Positions 1 through 5,560 of a DNA stretch of 9,585 bases are shown here, piece after piece. The DNA is from Desulfobulbaceae bacterium (lineage in GTDB: Bacteria > Desulfobacterota > Desulfobulbia > Desulfobulbales > Desulfobulbaceae). The position numbers and the translations under genes are program-made. The stretch is taken from assembly GCA_030633145.1 (NCBI GenBank), contig DAOVTM010000129.1, positions 1 through 9,585 of the forward strand. The letters are read 5' to 3'. How positions within the stretch are numbered: position 1 is the first letter of the stretch; every line of letters begins with the position of its first letter. The notes under the pieces are model-generated. The model did not search any database, had not been told where the DNA came from, and saw only the letters and a program-made list of their open reading frames with translations.

Positions 1-486
1 ATTATTGCAACCATCCTGGATACGCAACCAGGCTCGGGTTCGCCCAACAAAACGGCGCACTGGTAACCGGCAGATATTTTGCTGTCTGGTGATCTTGCCG
101 GTGAGCATCACCATGTCGGGCAGGGCTTCATCCAGGGCTGTATCCACCAAGCGGTGTTTATTGCCATTGCCGACAATGGCAATGGGATTTTCCTGGACAA
201 TATCAAGCAGTTCTTCCGCAGCCATCTGGGCGTAACAGCCGGTGACCACTAGCTGAGCCTCGGGATTATCCCGGATAACCTTTCTGATCATCTGCCGTGA
301 CTGCTGCCCTGCCCTGGCCGTGACCGCACAGGTGTTGATCACAAAGATATCCGCAGGCTCTTCCAGAGACACCAGTTCACACCCTCGATCCTGAAAACTG
401 CTGATAAAAGAGGCAGACTCAAACTGGTTTACCTTACAGCCCAGGGTTGCTACGGCTACTCTATGTTGGTTCTCGTTTCTACTCAT
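1..486 (-). CDS. mtaB: MtaB-like tRNA t6A37 methylthiotransferase, N-terminal part (cut by window edge)
   Basis: MtaB converts N6-threonylcarbamoyladenosine at tRNA position 37 to its 2-methylthio form, using radical SAM chemistry and a second iron-sulfur cluster. The 162 codons present translate as a methylthiotransferase N-terminal domain: TLGCKVNQFES (Cys17), VINTCAVTARAG (Cys53) and VVTGCYAQ (Cys84) supply the three conserved cysteines of the auxiliary cluster. The visible end, RAWLRIQDGCNN, is the beginning of the radical SAM motif; its first cysteine is residue 160, and the rest of the motif and the TRAM domain lie left of the window. TLGCKVNQ and the RAWLRIQDGC lead-in favour MtaB over MiaB or RimO. 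The ATG at 486 overlaps the mnmA stop (ATGA) and has AGAGG just upstream, so translation is probably coupled to mnmA. I see no truncation other than the window edge. Confidence 0.9.
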   Translation of the reverse strand, partial: MSRNENQHRVAVATLGCKVNQFESASFISSFQDRGCELVSLEEPADIFVINTCAVTARAGQQSRQMIRKVIRDNPEAQLVVTGCYAQMAAEELLDIVQENPIAIVGNGNKHRLVDTALDEALPDMVMLTGKITRQQNICRLPVRRFVGRTRAWLRIQDGCNN

Positions 487-1529
487 ATCCTCTTAATTAC
501 TCCAGAGCCAACAACCTGATCATCATGGTAAAAGACCGCAAACTGACCTGGCGTGACGGCCCGCTGCGGTTCAGCAAAGGCCACCTGCCAGACATCTTCA
601 CCGTCCAGTGGCTCAACCCGTGCAGAAGCAGGCCGGTGTCGGGAACGAAGCTGTACCCCACCTTCCCATGGGCCATCCTTCTTTATACTCCACTGCACCT
701 CTGCAAGCCTCATGCGGCTCTGAAAAAGTGCTTCATTTTTACCGATAATCACCCGGTTTGCGACTGCGTCCAGGCCGACAACATACCAGGGAGTTGCGTC
801 CGGAATTCCCAGACCGCGCCGCTGACCAACGGTATAATGACTGGTGCCATTATGGCTGCCATGTACCTGTCCATCAATATCAACTATTTCTCCGCATCTG
901 TTTTCAACCCCCTGCTGCTCAAGAAAGGTCGGCAGGGTCTGGTCGGCAAGAAAACAGACATCTTGACTCTCGGTTCTGGAAAAATGAAAGCCCATCTCTC
1001 TGGCCTGCTGGAACACATCCGCCTTGTGCCAGTCTCCCAGGGGGAGGACAAGACGGTCAAGCTGAGCAGCTGTCAGGCGGCAGAGAAAATAGGACTGATC
1101 CTTGCCTGGATCAATCGCCCTGTGCAGGCTGCTTGTTCCATCCATAGAAAGAATCCGGGCATAGTGGCCGGTGGCCATCTTTGCCATCCCCTGCCCGGTC
1201 ATCTCCTCCATCAGCTGTCCGCACTTGATCAGCCGGTTGCAAATCACGCAGGGGTTTGGGGTTACCCCCTGTTGGTAGGAACTGACAAAATAGGAGATAA
1301 TCTGCTCTCTGAACGAATCACGCACATCCACAAGATGGAGCGGGATATCTAGCTGGCTGGCAACCTCCTGCACCCTGCTAACCTGTTCCTCAAGTCCAGG
1401 CAGGGGCAGTAGCATAAAGAAACCATGCACTGACCAACCCTTTTCCAAGAGGAGTCCGGCAGTAACAGTGGAGTCCACCCCGCCGCTCATGGCGACCCCT
1501 ATGCTATACTTTCTGGTGTGCGCTTTCAT
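483..1529 (-). CDS. mnmA: tRNA-specific 2-thiouridylase MnmA
   Basis: MnmA activates U34 of tRNAs for Lys, Glu and Gln with ATP and inserts sulfur to give 2-thiouridine. The 348-residue product shows the PP-loop SGGVDS (15-20), TPNPCVICN with Cys94 and Cys97, ATGHYAR (119-125), KDQSYFLC (143-150), ESQDVCFL with the second catalytic cysteine Cys192, and HYTVGQRRGLGI (231-242), followed by the C-terminal beta domain. Length is near the family's usual 350-370. Cys94 sits where E. coli MnmA has Asp99, so three cysteines (94, 97, 192) surround the active site, a variant common in anaerobes and compatible with an iron-sulfur site; that last point is inference. The start is the ATG at 1529: only a few residues precede the PP-loop strand. 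It has no clear Shine-Dalgarno. A 7-codon frame starting at 1549 ends in a TGA overlapping this ATG. mtaB follows with a 4-base overlap. Confidence 0.95.
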   Translation of the reverse strand: MKAHTRKYSIGVAMSGGVDSTVTAGLLLEKGWSVHGFFMLLPLPGLEEQVSRVQEVASQLDIPLHLVDVRDSFREQIISYFVSSYQQGVTPNPCVICNRLIKCGQLMEEMTGQGMAKMATGHYARILSMDGTSSLHRAIDPGKDQSYFLCRLTAAQLDRLVLPLGDWHKADVFQQAREMGFHFSRTESQDVCFLADQTLPTFLEQQGVENRCGEIVDIDGQVHGSHNGTSHYTVGQRRGLGIPDATPWYVVGLDAVANRVIIGKNEALFQSRMRLAEVQWSIKKDGPWEGGVQLRSRHRPASARVEPLDGEDVWQVAFAEPQRAVTPGQFAVFYHDDQVVGSGVIKRI

Positions 1530-1554
1530 GGAAAAATCAAGAGGAACATGGTTT

Positions 1555-1579
1555 ATGAATAAGTTGCAACTTTATTCAT
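1555..1579. repeat. Near-perfect 25-base palindrome at the mnmA transcription start (operator candidate)
   Basis: Arms ATGAATAAGTTG (1555-1566) and its complement (1567-1579) match over 12 bases, with a single extra T at 1571 or its neighbours; the core AAGTTGCAACTT is a perfect 12-mer. It overlaps the predicted start site and the downstream edge of the -10 element, a classic repressor position. It could also act as a hairpin in the leader RNA, though the near-zero loop favours a DNA site. The binding protein is unknown. Confidence 0.45.
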
Positions 1580-1586
1580 TATACCA
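1571..1586 (-). promoter_or_regulatory. Extended -10 promoter of mnmA-mtaB
   Basis: On the minus strand 1586-1578 reads TGGTATAAT, a full TATAAT with the upstream TGn of an extended -10 element. No good -35 lies 16-18 bases upstream (TTCCCC at best), which is tolerated by extended -10 promoters. Transcription would begin near 1571, giving a leader of about 40 bases before the mnmA ATG. The start point coincides with the inverted repeat at 1555-1579. Confidence 0.5.
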
Positions 1587-1616
1587 CGTTTTGCAGGCAG
1601 GGGGAAACAGATATAC

Positions 1617-1664
1617 AAAAAAAAAGAGAGTAACAGCCCTGCGGCCAAAATCGTCCAGCAGGGC
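1617..1664 (-). terminator. Possible terminator behind the HTH/two-CW gene
   Basis: A 7-bp GC-rich stem (GCCCTGC at 1636-1642 with GCAGGGC at 1658-1664, 15-base loop) lies about 50 bases downstream of the HTH gene on the minus strand. Nine T residues (complement of 1617-1625) follow after a 10-base gap. That gap and the large loop make it a weak intrinsic terminator. On the plus strand the same stem is followed by CTTTTA. Confidence 0.3.
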
Positions 1665-1715
1665 AGCTTTTATGTGAGAAAAGGGGAGAGAAAAAGACGG
1701 AAAAGTGAAGGACAA

Positions 1716-2087
1716 TTAGAGCAGGGAAGTAAGCACCTCACACTCCCGGCATATCTTCATCTTGTCCTTGCGCCCCTTGCCAACAGTACACTCACAGAGT
1801 GTTCCGTTGATAAACCAGCAGAGATGACCAGCCTGGAACTCCCAGGCAGGACAGGCCTTTTTGTCTTCACATTTTTTTTGATTCCAGCAGTCCTTTCGCT
1901 TGACCAGCCTATCCTTGCGCTGGTTCACCAGGAGAAAGTAAACATGCTGTTCAACATGGAGGGGAATGGTTCGCCACCCCTGTTCATAACTCTGCACCGC
2001 TTTCAGAGAAACACCCAAAAGCTGGGCAAGGACTTTCTGGGTTTTGCCAAGCTTTTTGCGTGACTTGGAAAATTCTTCGCGTGTCAT
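1716..2087 (-). CDS. HTH (XRE-like) protein with C-terminal eight-cysteine 'two-CW' type domain
   Basis: A 123-residue protein in two parts. Residues about 3-55 look like a helix-turn-helix of the XRE/Cro type: KTQKVLAQLLGVSLKAVQSY (15-34), with the recognition helix near SLKAVQSYEQG. Residues 67-116 hold eight cysteines: C67-W68, C73, C79-P80, C90-W91, C98, C100, C113 and C116. The paired Cys-Trp motifs, the CPAW step and the closing CxxC resemble the short Cys-rich 'two-CW' domain seen in Desulfobacterota proteins, probably metal or iron-sulfur binding. The fusion suggests a transcription factor sensing redox state or metal; this is inference. The ATG at 2087 starts just before the HTH; there is no Shine-Dalgarno and a TATAAT lies 12 bases upstream, so its mRNA may be nearly leaderless. 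It sits upstream of mnmA in the same direction but probably has its own transcript. Confidence 0.75.
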   Translation of the reverse strand: MTREEFSKSRKKLGKTQKVLAQLLGVSLKAVQSYEQGWRTIPLHVEQHVYFLLVNQRKDRLVKRKDCWNQKKCEDKKACPAWEFQAGHLCWFINGTLCECTVGKGRKDKMKICRECEVLTSLL

Positions 2088-2098
2088 AGTATTTTTTT

Positions 2099-2104
2099 AT
2101 TATA
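2099..2104 (-). promoter_or_regulatory. Possible -10 box of the HTH/two-CW gene
   Basis: A perfect TATAAT (complement of 2099-2104) lies 11 bases before the ATG, beside the 8-base palindrome GATTAATC (2105-2112). The hexamer 17 bases upstream is AGGTGT, a poor -35. AT-rich DNA makes a chance match quite possible. If used, the transcript would have a leader of only a few bases. Confidence 0.25.
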
Positions 2105-2201
2105 GATTAATCGAATACAGAACACCTGTACCACATTGTAACTGGCATGGCAACTATTATTACGAAGTGGATGTAAAAATCAATACGGCAAAAGTTATTG
2201 C

Positions 2202-2245
2202 CTTCTGCTATATTGCTTTCTGTTATACTGCTTACTGCTATACTG
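2202..2245 (+). repeat. Three degenerate 15-base tandem repeats carrying extended -10-like motifs, upstream of dgkA
   Basis: Units at 2202-2215, 2216-2230 and 2231-2245 follow the pattern CTTnCTGyTATAyTG. Each contains a TGnTATAyT string similar to an extended -10 promoter (TGCTATATT, TGTTATACT, TGCTATACT) reading toward dgkA, whose ATG lies 54 bases beyond the last unit. They may serve as alternative start sites or simply be a small slippage repeat. The intergenic stretch 2088-2298 holds no convincing gene. Confidence 0.5.
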
Positions 2246-2298
2246 GCAAGATTGACATGCACTAGAGAGTAAGGGAATAAAAAAACGGAAAGACATCT

Positions 2299-2679
2299 AT
2301 GGAAACAGAAAAAGAAACGAAAAAACCAAATGGCTCCGGCCTGAAACGTCTCATCAGAGCCACCTCCTGCTCCTGGCTGGGACTGCGGGCGGCATGGAGA
2401 CATGAACAGGCCTTTCGTCAGGAACTACTCATCTGCCTGGTAATGATTCCAACAGGACTCCTGCTGGGAGAAAACGGACTGGCAAAGGCTCTCCTCGTCG
2501 CCAGTATTCTCCTCCTGCTGATTGTGGAACTGCTCAACTCCGCCATCGAGGCAGTGGTGGATCGAATAGGGACAGAGCATCATCCCCTGTCGGGCCGAGC
2601 CAAGGATCTTGGCTCGGCTGCGGTTTTTATCACCTTGCTGCTTATTGCAGTTGTCTGGCTGCTGGTGTTGTTCGCTTAA
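2299..2679 (+). CDS. dgkA: Diacylglycerol kinase DgkA
   Basis: This integral membrane enzyme phosphorylates diacylglycerol to phosphatidic acid, recycling lipid released when phosphoglycerol head groups are transferred at the inner membrane. The 126 residues match the prokaryotic DAGK family (E. coli DgkA has about 122) with a constant offset of about eight. HEQAFRQE (35-42) carries the N-terminal glutamate Glu36. VELLNSAIEAVVDRIG (76-91) carries Asn80 and the catalytic-site Glu84. SGRAKDLGSAAV (98-109) carries Asp103. Three hydrophobic segments at about 43-57, 61-80 and 107-125 agree with the three-helix fold. The ATG at 2299 precedes a charged amphipathic N-terminus; Shine-Dalgarno is weak (GGAAAGA). 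It converges on the CBM48 gene with a 21-base gap and no conventional terminator there; instead a strong hairpin lies inside the gene. Confidence 0.95.
   Translation: METEKETKKPNGSGLKRLIRATSCSWLGLRAAWRHEQAFRQELLICLVMIPTGLLLGENGLAKALLVASILLLLIVELLNSAIEAVVDRIGTEHHPLSGRAKDLGSAAVFITLLLIAVVWLLVLFA
2594..2628 (+). other. Perfect 11-bp hairpin plus T-run inside dgkA (terminator-like)
   Basis: GCCGAGCCAAG (2594-2604), a 3-base loop, then its exact complement (2608-2618), followed after TGCGG by TTTTT (2624-2628). It lies within the codons for the conserved GRAKDLGSAAVF motif, about 50 bases before the stop codon. The stem is stable and GC-rich, but the 5-base gap before the T-run is longer than usual for an intrinsic terminator. 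It may be an mRNA 3'-end or stability element, or a coincidence of codon choice. Confidence 0.45.
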
Positions 2680-2700
2680 AGCGCAGGGTTTGATGCAGGT

Positions 2701-2997
2701 TTAGACCGTGACCACCGAGTTCTTTTCAGAAAACTCGTTGACCACATAACTATCTGCCTCAGGATCGTTTACCCAAATGTCATTGTCCAGCACATAACGG
2801 AAACTGGAGTCGCAGCCACTCTCCAGGAAAATTGTCAGGGAAAAACTGTTGTCCTTGAGCTTCTTCATGGGGTTGGCTGTTGTGGACCAGTCATTAAAAT
2901 CTCCGGCAACTGCAGCGGATTGTGCCTGTTCAGGGTTAGGATACTTAAATGTTACCCTGCATTTCTTTCCGGTTTTGGTATAATTCTTTTTCAACAT
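2701..2997 (-). CDS. Stand-alone CBM48 / AMPK-type glycogen-binding domain protein
   Basis: The 98-residue product is essentially one early-set beta-sandwich of the CBM48 / AMPK-beta glycogen-recognition type: VTFKYPNPEQAQSAAVAGDF (15-34), then the hallmark AGDFNDWS (31-38), F66-RYVLDND and WVNDPEAD (75-82). Trp37 and Trp75 match the aromatic positions that stack on alpha-glucan. No catalytic domain or signal peptide is present, so it is a cytoplasmic single-domain protein that could bind storage polysaccharide or act as an accessory subunit. Translation starts at ATG 2997 behind a strong AAGGAG with a 6-base spacer. No sugar-metabolism gene adjoins; it converges with dgkA and diverges from the U32 gene. 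Short one-domain proteins of this type are known, but their role is poorly defined. Confidence 0.85.
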   Translation of the reverse strand: MLKKNYTKTGKKCRVTFKYPNPEQAQSAAVAGDFNDWSTTANPMKKLKDNSFSLTIFLESGCDSSFRYVLDNDIWVNDPEADSYVVNEFSEKNSVVTV

Positions 2998-3017
2998 GGA
3001 CTACTCCTTCATCATAG

Positions 3018-3046
3018 TAGATAAAATTATTTGTTTATTTTGTCAA
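3018..3046 (-). promoter_or_regulatory. Sigma-70-like promoter of the CBM48 gene
   Basis: On the minus strand a perfect -35 TTGACA (complement of 3041-3046) is followed after exactly 17 bases by TATCTA (complement of 3018-3023), a weak -10. The mRNA would start near 3011, with the AAGGAG ribosome site shortly after. The -35 lies inside the 8-mer TTGTCAAC that recurs in this intergenic region. Confidence 0.4.
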
Positions 3047-3113
3047 CACGGCATCATCCTTATAACAACTCAGAATCGGCATGATCAACTGAAGTTTTCA
3101 TAATAAAACGTAA

Positions 3114-3153
3114 TTGTCAACCGGTCAATGGGAAACAGTGACTTTGTTGACAA
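3114..3153. repeat. 8-bp inverted repeat upstream of the U32 gene, third copy at 3040-3047
   Basis: TTGTCAAC at 3114-3121 is followed after 24 bases by GTTGACAA at 3146-3153, an exact inverted pair. A third exact copy, TTGTCAAC, is at 3040-3047 over the -35 of the CBM48 gene. Each contains TTGACA on one strand. They could be regulator sites shared by the divergent genes or several -35 boxes. The divergent region 2998-3174 holds no gene. Confidence 0.4.
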
Positions 3154-3174
3154 ACAGAGAAAATACAAGAGATA

Positions 3175-4449
3175 ATGAATCATAACACCCCTGAAAAAAA
3201 GAGCATTAAAATCCCAGAACTGCTTGCTCCGGCAGGTACCATGGAAAAACTGCAGACCGCAATCCTGTACGGTGCAGATGCAGTGTATCTTGGCGGCAAG
3301 CAGTTCAGCCTGCGGGCAAGGGCTGGGAACTTTGATAACCAGGGCATCAGTGCGGCCATTGACTATGCCCATGGACATGGGGTCAAGGTTTATATCACCC
3401 TTAATATTTTTGCCCATAACCGAGATCTGACCGGTCTTGAGGAACACCTCCATTTTCTCTTCCAGGCGGGTGCTGATGCCCTTATTGTCGCTGATCCAGG
3501 CATCCTTTACCTGTGCAGGAAAACTGTACCCGAACTGCCGATCCACCTCTCCACCCAGGCCAATATTACCAACGCTGCCAGTGTCCGTTTCTGGGCCGAA
3601 CAGGGGATCAGCCGCCTCAACCTTGCCCGGGAGCTGGGCCTGGAAGAGATCAGAGAGATACGGAGTCAGACCGATGTTGATCTGGAAATATTTGTCCATG
3701 GTGCCCTCTGCATCTCCTATTCCGGCCGCTGTATGCTGTCCAGTTATTTCACCGGTCGGGATGCCAATCATGGTGACTGCGCCCACCCCTGCCGCTACTC
3801 CTATAAGCTGGTTGAAAAAAAACGGCCTGACCAGACCTTTCCGGTGGAAGAGGATGAACGGGGTACCTATATATTCAACTCCCGTGACCTGTGTCTGCTG
3901 GGACGACTGCCGGAGCTGGTGGCAGCCGGAGCAGACTCAATAAAAATTGAGGGCAGGATGAAATCCATGGGCTATGTGGGGGCGGTTGTCAGGGTCTATC
4001 GGGCGGCTCTTGACCACATCAAGGAAAAACTTTTTTTAGGAGAAAAGATAGATAGCATCGAACTACCACATTCTTTCCGCTATGAAATAAACAAGATAGG
4101 CACCAGGGGACAGACAGAAAATTTCTTTGACTCTCCCCCTTCAAATCAGGACATGCTTTATGATACAATGCGATTAGAGCAACCGTTTGCCCCGGTGGGA
4201 ATTATCAGGCAAACAGTACCCCTGCTCGTTGAGGCACGCAATGTTCTGGAGACCGGAGACCAGATAGAATACCTGGGTCGGAACCTGGAACCAGTTGTCT
4301 GCACCGTGAAGGCAATGAGTACAGAAAAGGGGTACACAGTCAGCAGGGCAAATCCGGGCAACCGGGTGGTTGTTGAAATCAGTCCTGAACCGGCTGAGCT
4401 GCTGGAAGGTGCGATTTTTCGTAAACAGATTGAGAGGATTACGTTGTGA
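3175..4449 (+). CDS. U32-family iron-sulfur protein (TrhP/RlhA-type 'peptidase U32')
   Basis: The 424 residues form a U32-family protein. Although the family is named as collagenase-like peptidases, its characterised E. coli members (TrhP/YegQ, RlhA, UbiU, UbiV) take part in oxygen-independent hydroxylation, of tRNA U34, of 23S rRNA C2501 or of ubiquinone precursors. Visible are the N-terminal IPELLAPAGTMEKL (13-26) and GADAVYLGG (33-41), the U32 signature from Glu171 to Ser189, and four cysteines in the usual cluster pattern: C179, C186, C202 and C206. SRDLCLL and DSIKIEGRMKS (254-264) follow, then a C-terminal beta domain at about 340-424. Length and layout resemble TrhP more than UbiU or UbiV, but I would not assign the substrate. 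The ATG at 3175 is the only ATG between an upstream in-frame stop and the conserved N-terminus; AGAGATA precedes it. The stop overlaps the next gene's GTG by four bases. Confidence 0.88.
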   Translation: MNHNTPEKKSIKIPELLAPAGTMEKLQTAILYGADAVYLGGKQFSLRARAGNFDNQGISAAIDYAHGHGVKVYITLNIFAHNRDLTGLEEHLHFLFQAGADALIVADPGILYLCRKTVPELPIHLSTQANITNAASVRFWAEQGISRLNLARELGLEEIREIRSQTDVDLEIFVHGALCISYSGRCMLSSYFTGRDANHGDCAHPCRYSYKLVEKKRPDQTFPVEEDERGTYIFNSRDLCLLGRLPELVAAGADSIKIEGRMKSMGYVGAVVRVYRAALDHIKEKLFLGEKIDSIELPHSFRYEINKIGTRGQTENFFDSPPSNQDMLYDTMRLEQPFAPVGIIRQTVPLLVEARNVLETGDQIEYLGRNLEPVVCTVKAMSTEKGYTVSRANPGNRVVVEISPEPAELLEGAIFRKQIERITL

Positions 4450-5525
4450 CCCCATTTCTAGATGTTCCGTTTTTGGCTGATGATGACTATGTTGATTTCT
4501 TAAACGATAACAATGAGGCCGTGGACTGTGTTCAGATCAGCCTGCCGGGAGAGGCACGGCTAGACAACCGGGTACTGGTTACCAGAGGAGACGACCCTGA
4601 CTCGTTGATCAGTACCTTGACCCGCCTGAACGGCCCGCGTAAATACATCCTGCTCAACAGCCGATTTTATGAACCAGCTCTCTTTACCGAACCGGAAAAG
4701 CTGAGAACCGTGATTGATTTTCTTGAGCTGTGCGTTGATAAGGGTACTGTCAACGGCATTATTTACTGCGACCATTACCTGCTGCAGCAGATGTCCAACG
4801 AGGCACCTGATCTGGTTTCCTCTCTGGAGGCCGTACCCGGTATCAATACCATGCTCGACTCCTTTGCCAAAATCGAAGCCCAACTCAGTTATATTAACGA
4901 GACCCGTTTCGTCCAGCCGGGGAAGATCGTCCTGGATCGTTCCCTGAACCGGGATCTGGATCGTCTCGCAGATACAGCATTGAAATGCCGTTCTTCCTTT
5001 CCGGATATCAAACTGGAAGTGCTGGCCAATGAGGGGTGTATGGCCTACTGCCCTTTTAAGCTTTCCCATGATGCCTATATTGCCCTGGGCAACCACCAGG
5101 GGCGGGACTGTACCTACCTGCTCAACAAGGAGCTGGGCTGTATGAACCTCCTCTCTGACCAGCCGTACCGCATTTTCCAGTCCCCTTTTATCCGTCCCGA
5201 GGACACGGAGCTGTACTTTTGTCATGTCGATAACATCAAACTCTGTGGTCGTACTCGGGGCAGTGACTTTCTCATGCGAACCATTACCGCCTATATAAAC
5301 AACCGCTATGACGGCAATCTGCTGGATCTGCTCGATGCCCTCCAGTGGCTGGCCCCCAAGCTGTTTATTGAGAACTCGGCTCTCTCCTTTGACTTTGCCA
5401 ACATGCTCTCTGTGTGTGAGAAACAGTGCGACTCCTGCGGCTTCTGCCGGGAACTGCTGGATACGATTTCCCATTCTCTGCCGGTTACGATTCAGGATAA
5501 CAGGAATCAGGGTACAGAAAAATGA
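4446..5525 (+). CDS. Cys-rich U32-like partner protein, function unknown
   Basis: I recognise no named product. The 359-residue protein starts at a GTG forming GTGA with the stop of the U32 gene, so the two are translationally coupled. LEVLANEGCMAYCPFK (190-205) can be aligned by eye with the U32 signature of its neighbour (LEIFVHGALC...GRC), and C222 and C232 follow at the spacing of the other two U32 cluster cysteines. With C198 and C202 these could bind a 4Fe-4S cluster. The N-terminal half (DxxYxxFLN, TLTRLNGPRKYILL, VNGIIYCDHYLL, PGINTMLD) looks like alternating strands and helices of a TIM barrel. A second set, C324-x3-C328-x2-C331-x2-C334, sits near the C-terminus and may hold another cluster. 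C259 and C267 are additional. I infer a diverged U32 paralogue acting as a heteromer with its neighbour, as UbiU and UbiV do; the family level is moderately supported, the function not. Confidence 0.7.
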   Translation: MTPFLDVPFLADDDYVDFLNDNNEAVDCVQISLPGEARLDNRVLVTRGDDPDSLISTLTRLNGPRKYILLNSRFYEPALFTEPEKLRTVIDFLELCVDKGTVNGIIYCDHYLLQQMSNEAPDLVSSLEAVPGINTMLDSFAKIEAQLSYINETRFVQPGKIVLDRSLNRDLDRLADTALKCRSSFPDIKLEVLANEGCMAYCPFKLSHDAYIALGNHQGRDCTYLLNKELGCMNLLSDQPYRIFQSPFIRPEDTELYFCHVDNIKLCGRTRGSDFLMRTITAYINNRYDGNLLDLLDALQWLAPKLFIENSALSFDFANMLSVCEKQCDSCGFCRELLDTISHSLPVTIQDNRNQGTEK

Positions 5526-5557
5526 AAATTGTACTTTTAACCACATAACCACAATTT
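5526..5557 (+). other. Small inverted repeat just before the FmdE start
   Basis: AAATTGT (5526-5532) and ACAATTT (5551-5557) are exact complements with 18 bases between, lying in the 35-base gap before the FmdE ATG, which lacks any Shine-Dalgarno. The hairpin would bring the upstream stop codon close to the start and may affect coupling. AT-rich and short, so weak evidence. Confidence 0.25.
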
Positions 5558-5560
5558 ATT

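Noticed and set aside
447..1352. Plus-strand 301-codon open frame
   Set aside because: Antisense to mnmA, whose catalytic motifs are clear; translation shows no domain and low-complexity, Pro/His/Cys-rich character typical of a shadow frame.
2202..2245. CRISPR-like spacing of repeats
   Set aside because: Units abut each other with no spacers and are only 14-15 bases long.
2252..2281. TTGACA and AATAAA 18 bases apart as dgkA promoter
   Set aside because: The leader would start about 11 bases before the ATG and the -10 matches only four of six; the upstream repeats are at least as likely.
2044..2403. Open frames of 73 (plus) and 98 (minus) codons around the HTH-dgkA gap
   Set aside because: They run through repeats and over the starts of well-supported genes; the plus frame merely translates the tandem repeat into FCY-type repeats.
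3147..3176. TTGACA with GATAAT 18 bases on, as promoter of the U32 gene
   Set aside because: The -10 overlaps the ATG at 3175, so transcription would begin inside the gene, and no later start keeps the conserved IPELLAPAG segment. Kept only as a copy of the repeated 8-mer.
3085..3786. Minus-strand 233-codon open frame
   Set aside because: Covers the divergent promoter region and is antisense to the U32 N-terminus including its signature.
4560..5552. Minus-strand 330-codon open frame
   Set aside because: Antisense to the coupled U32-like gene, which has the GTGA overlap and ordered cysteines; the antisense product shows no recognisable motif.
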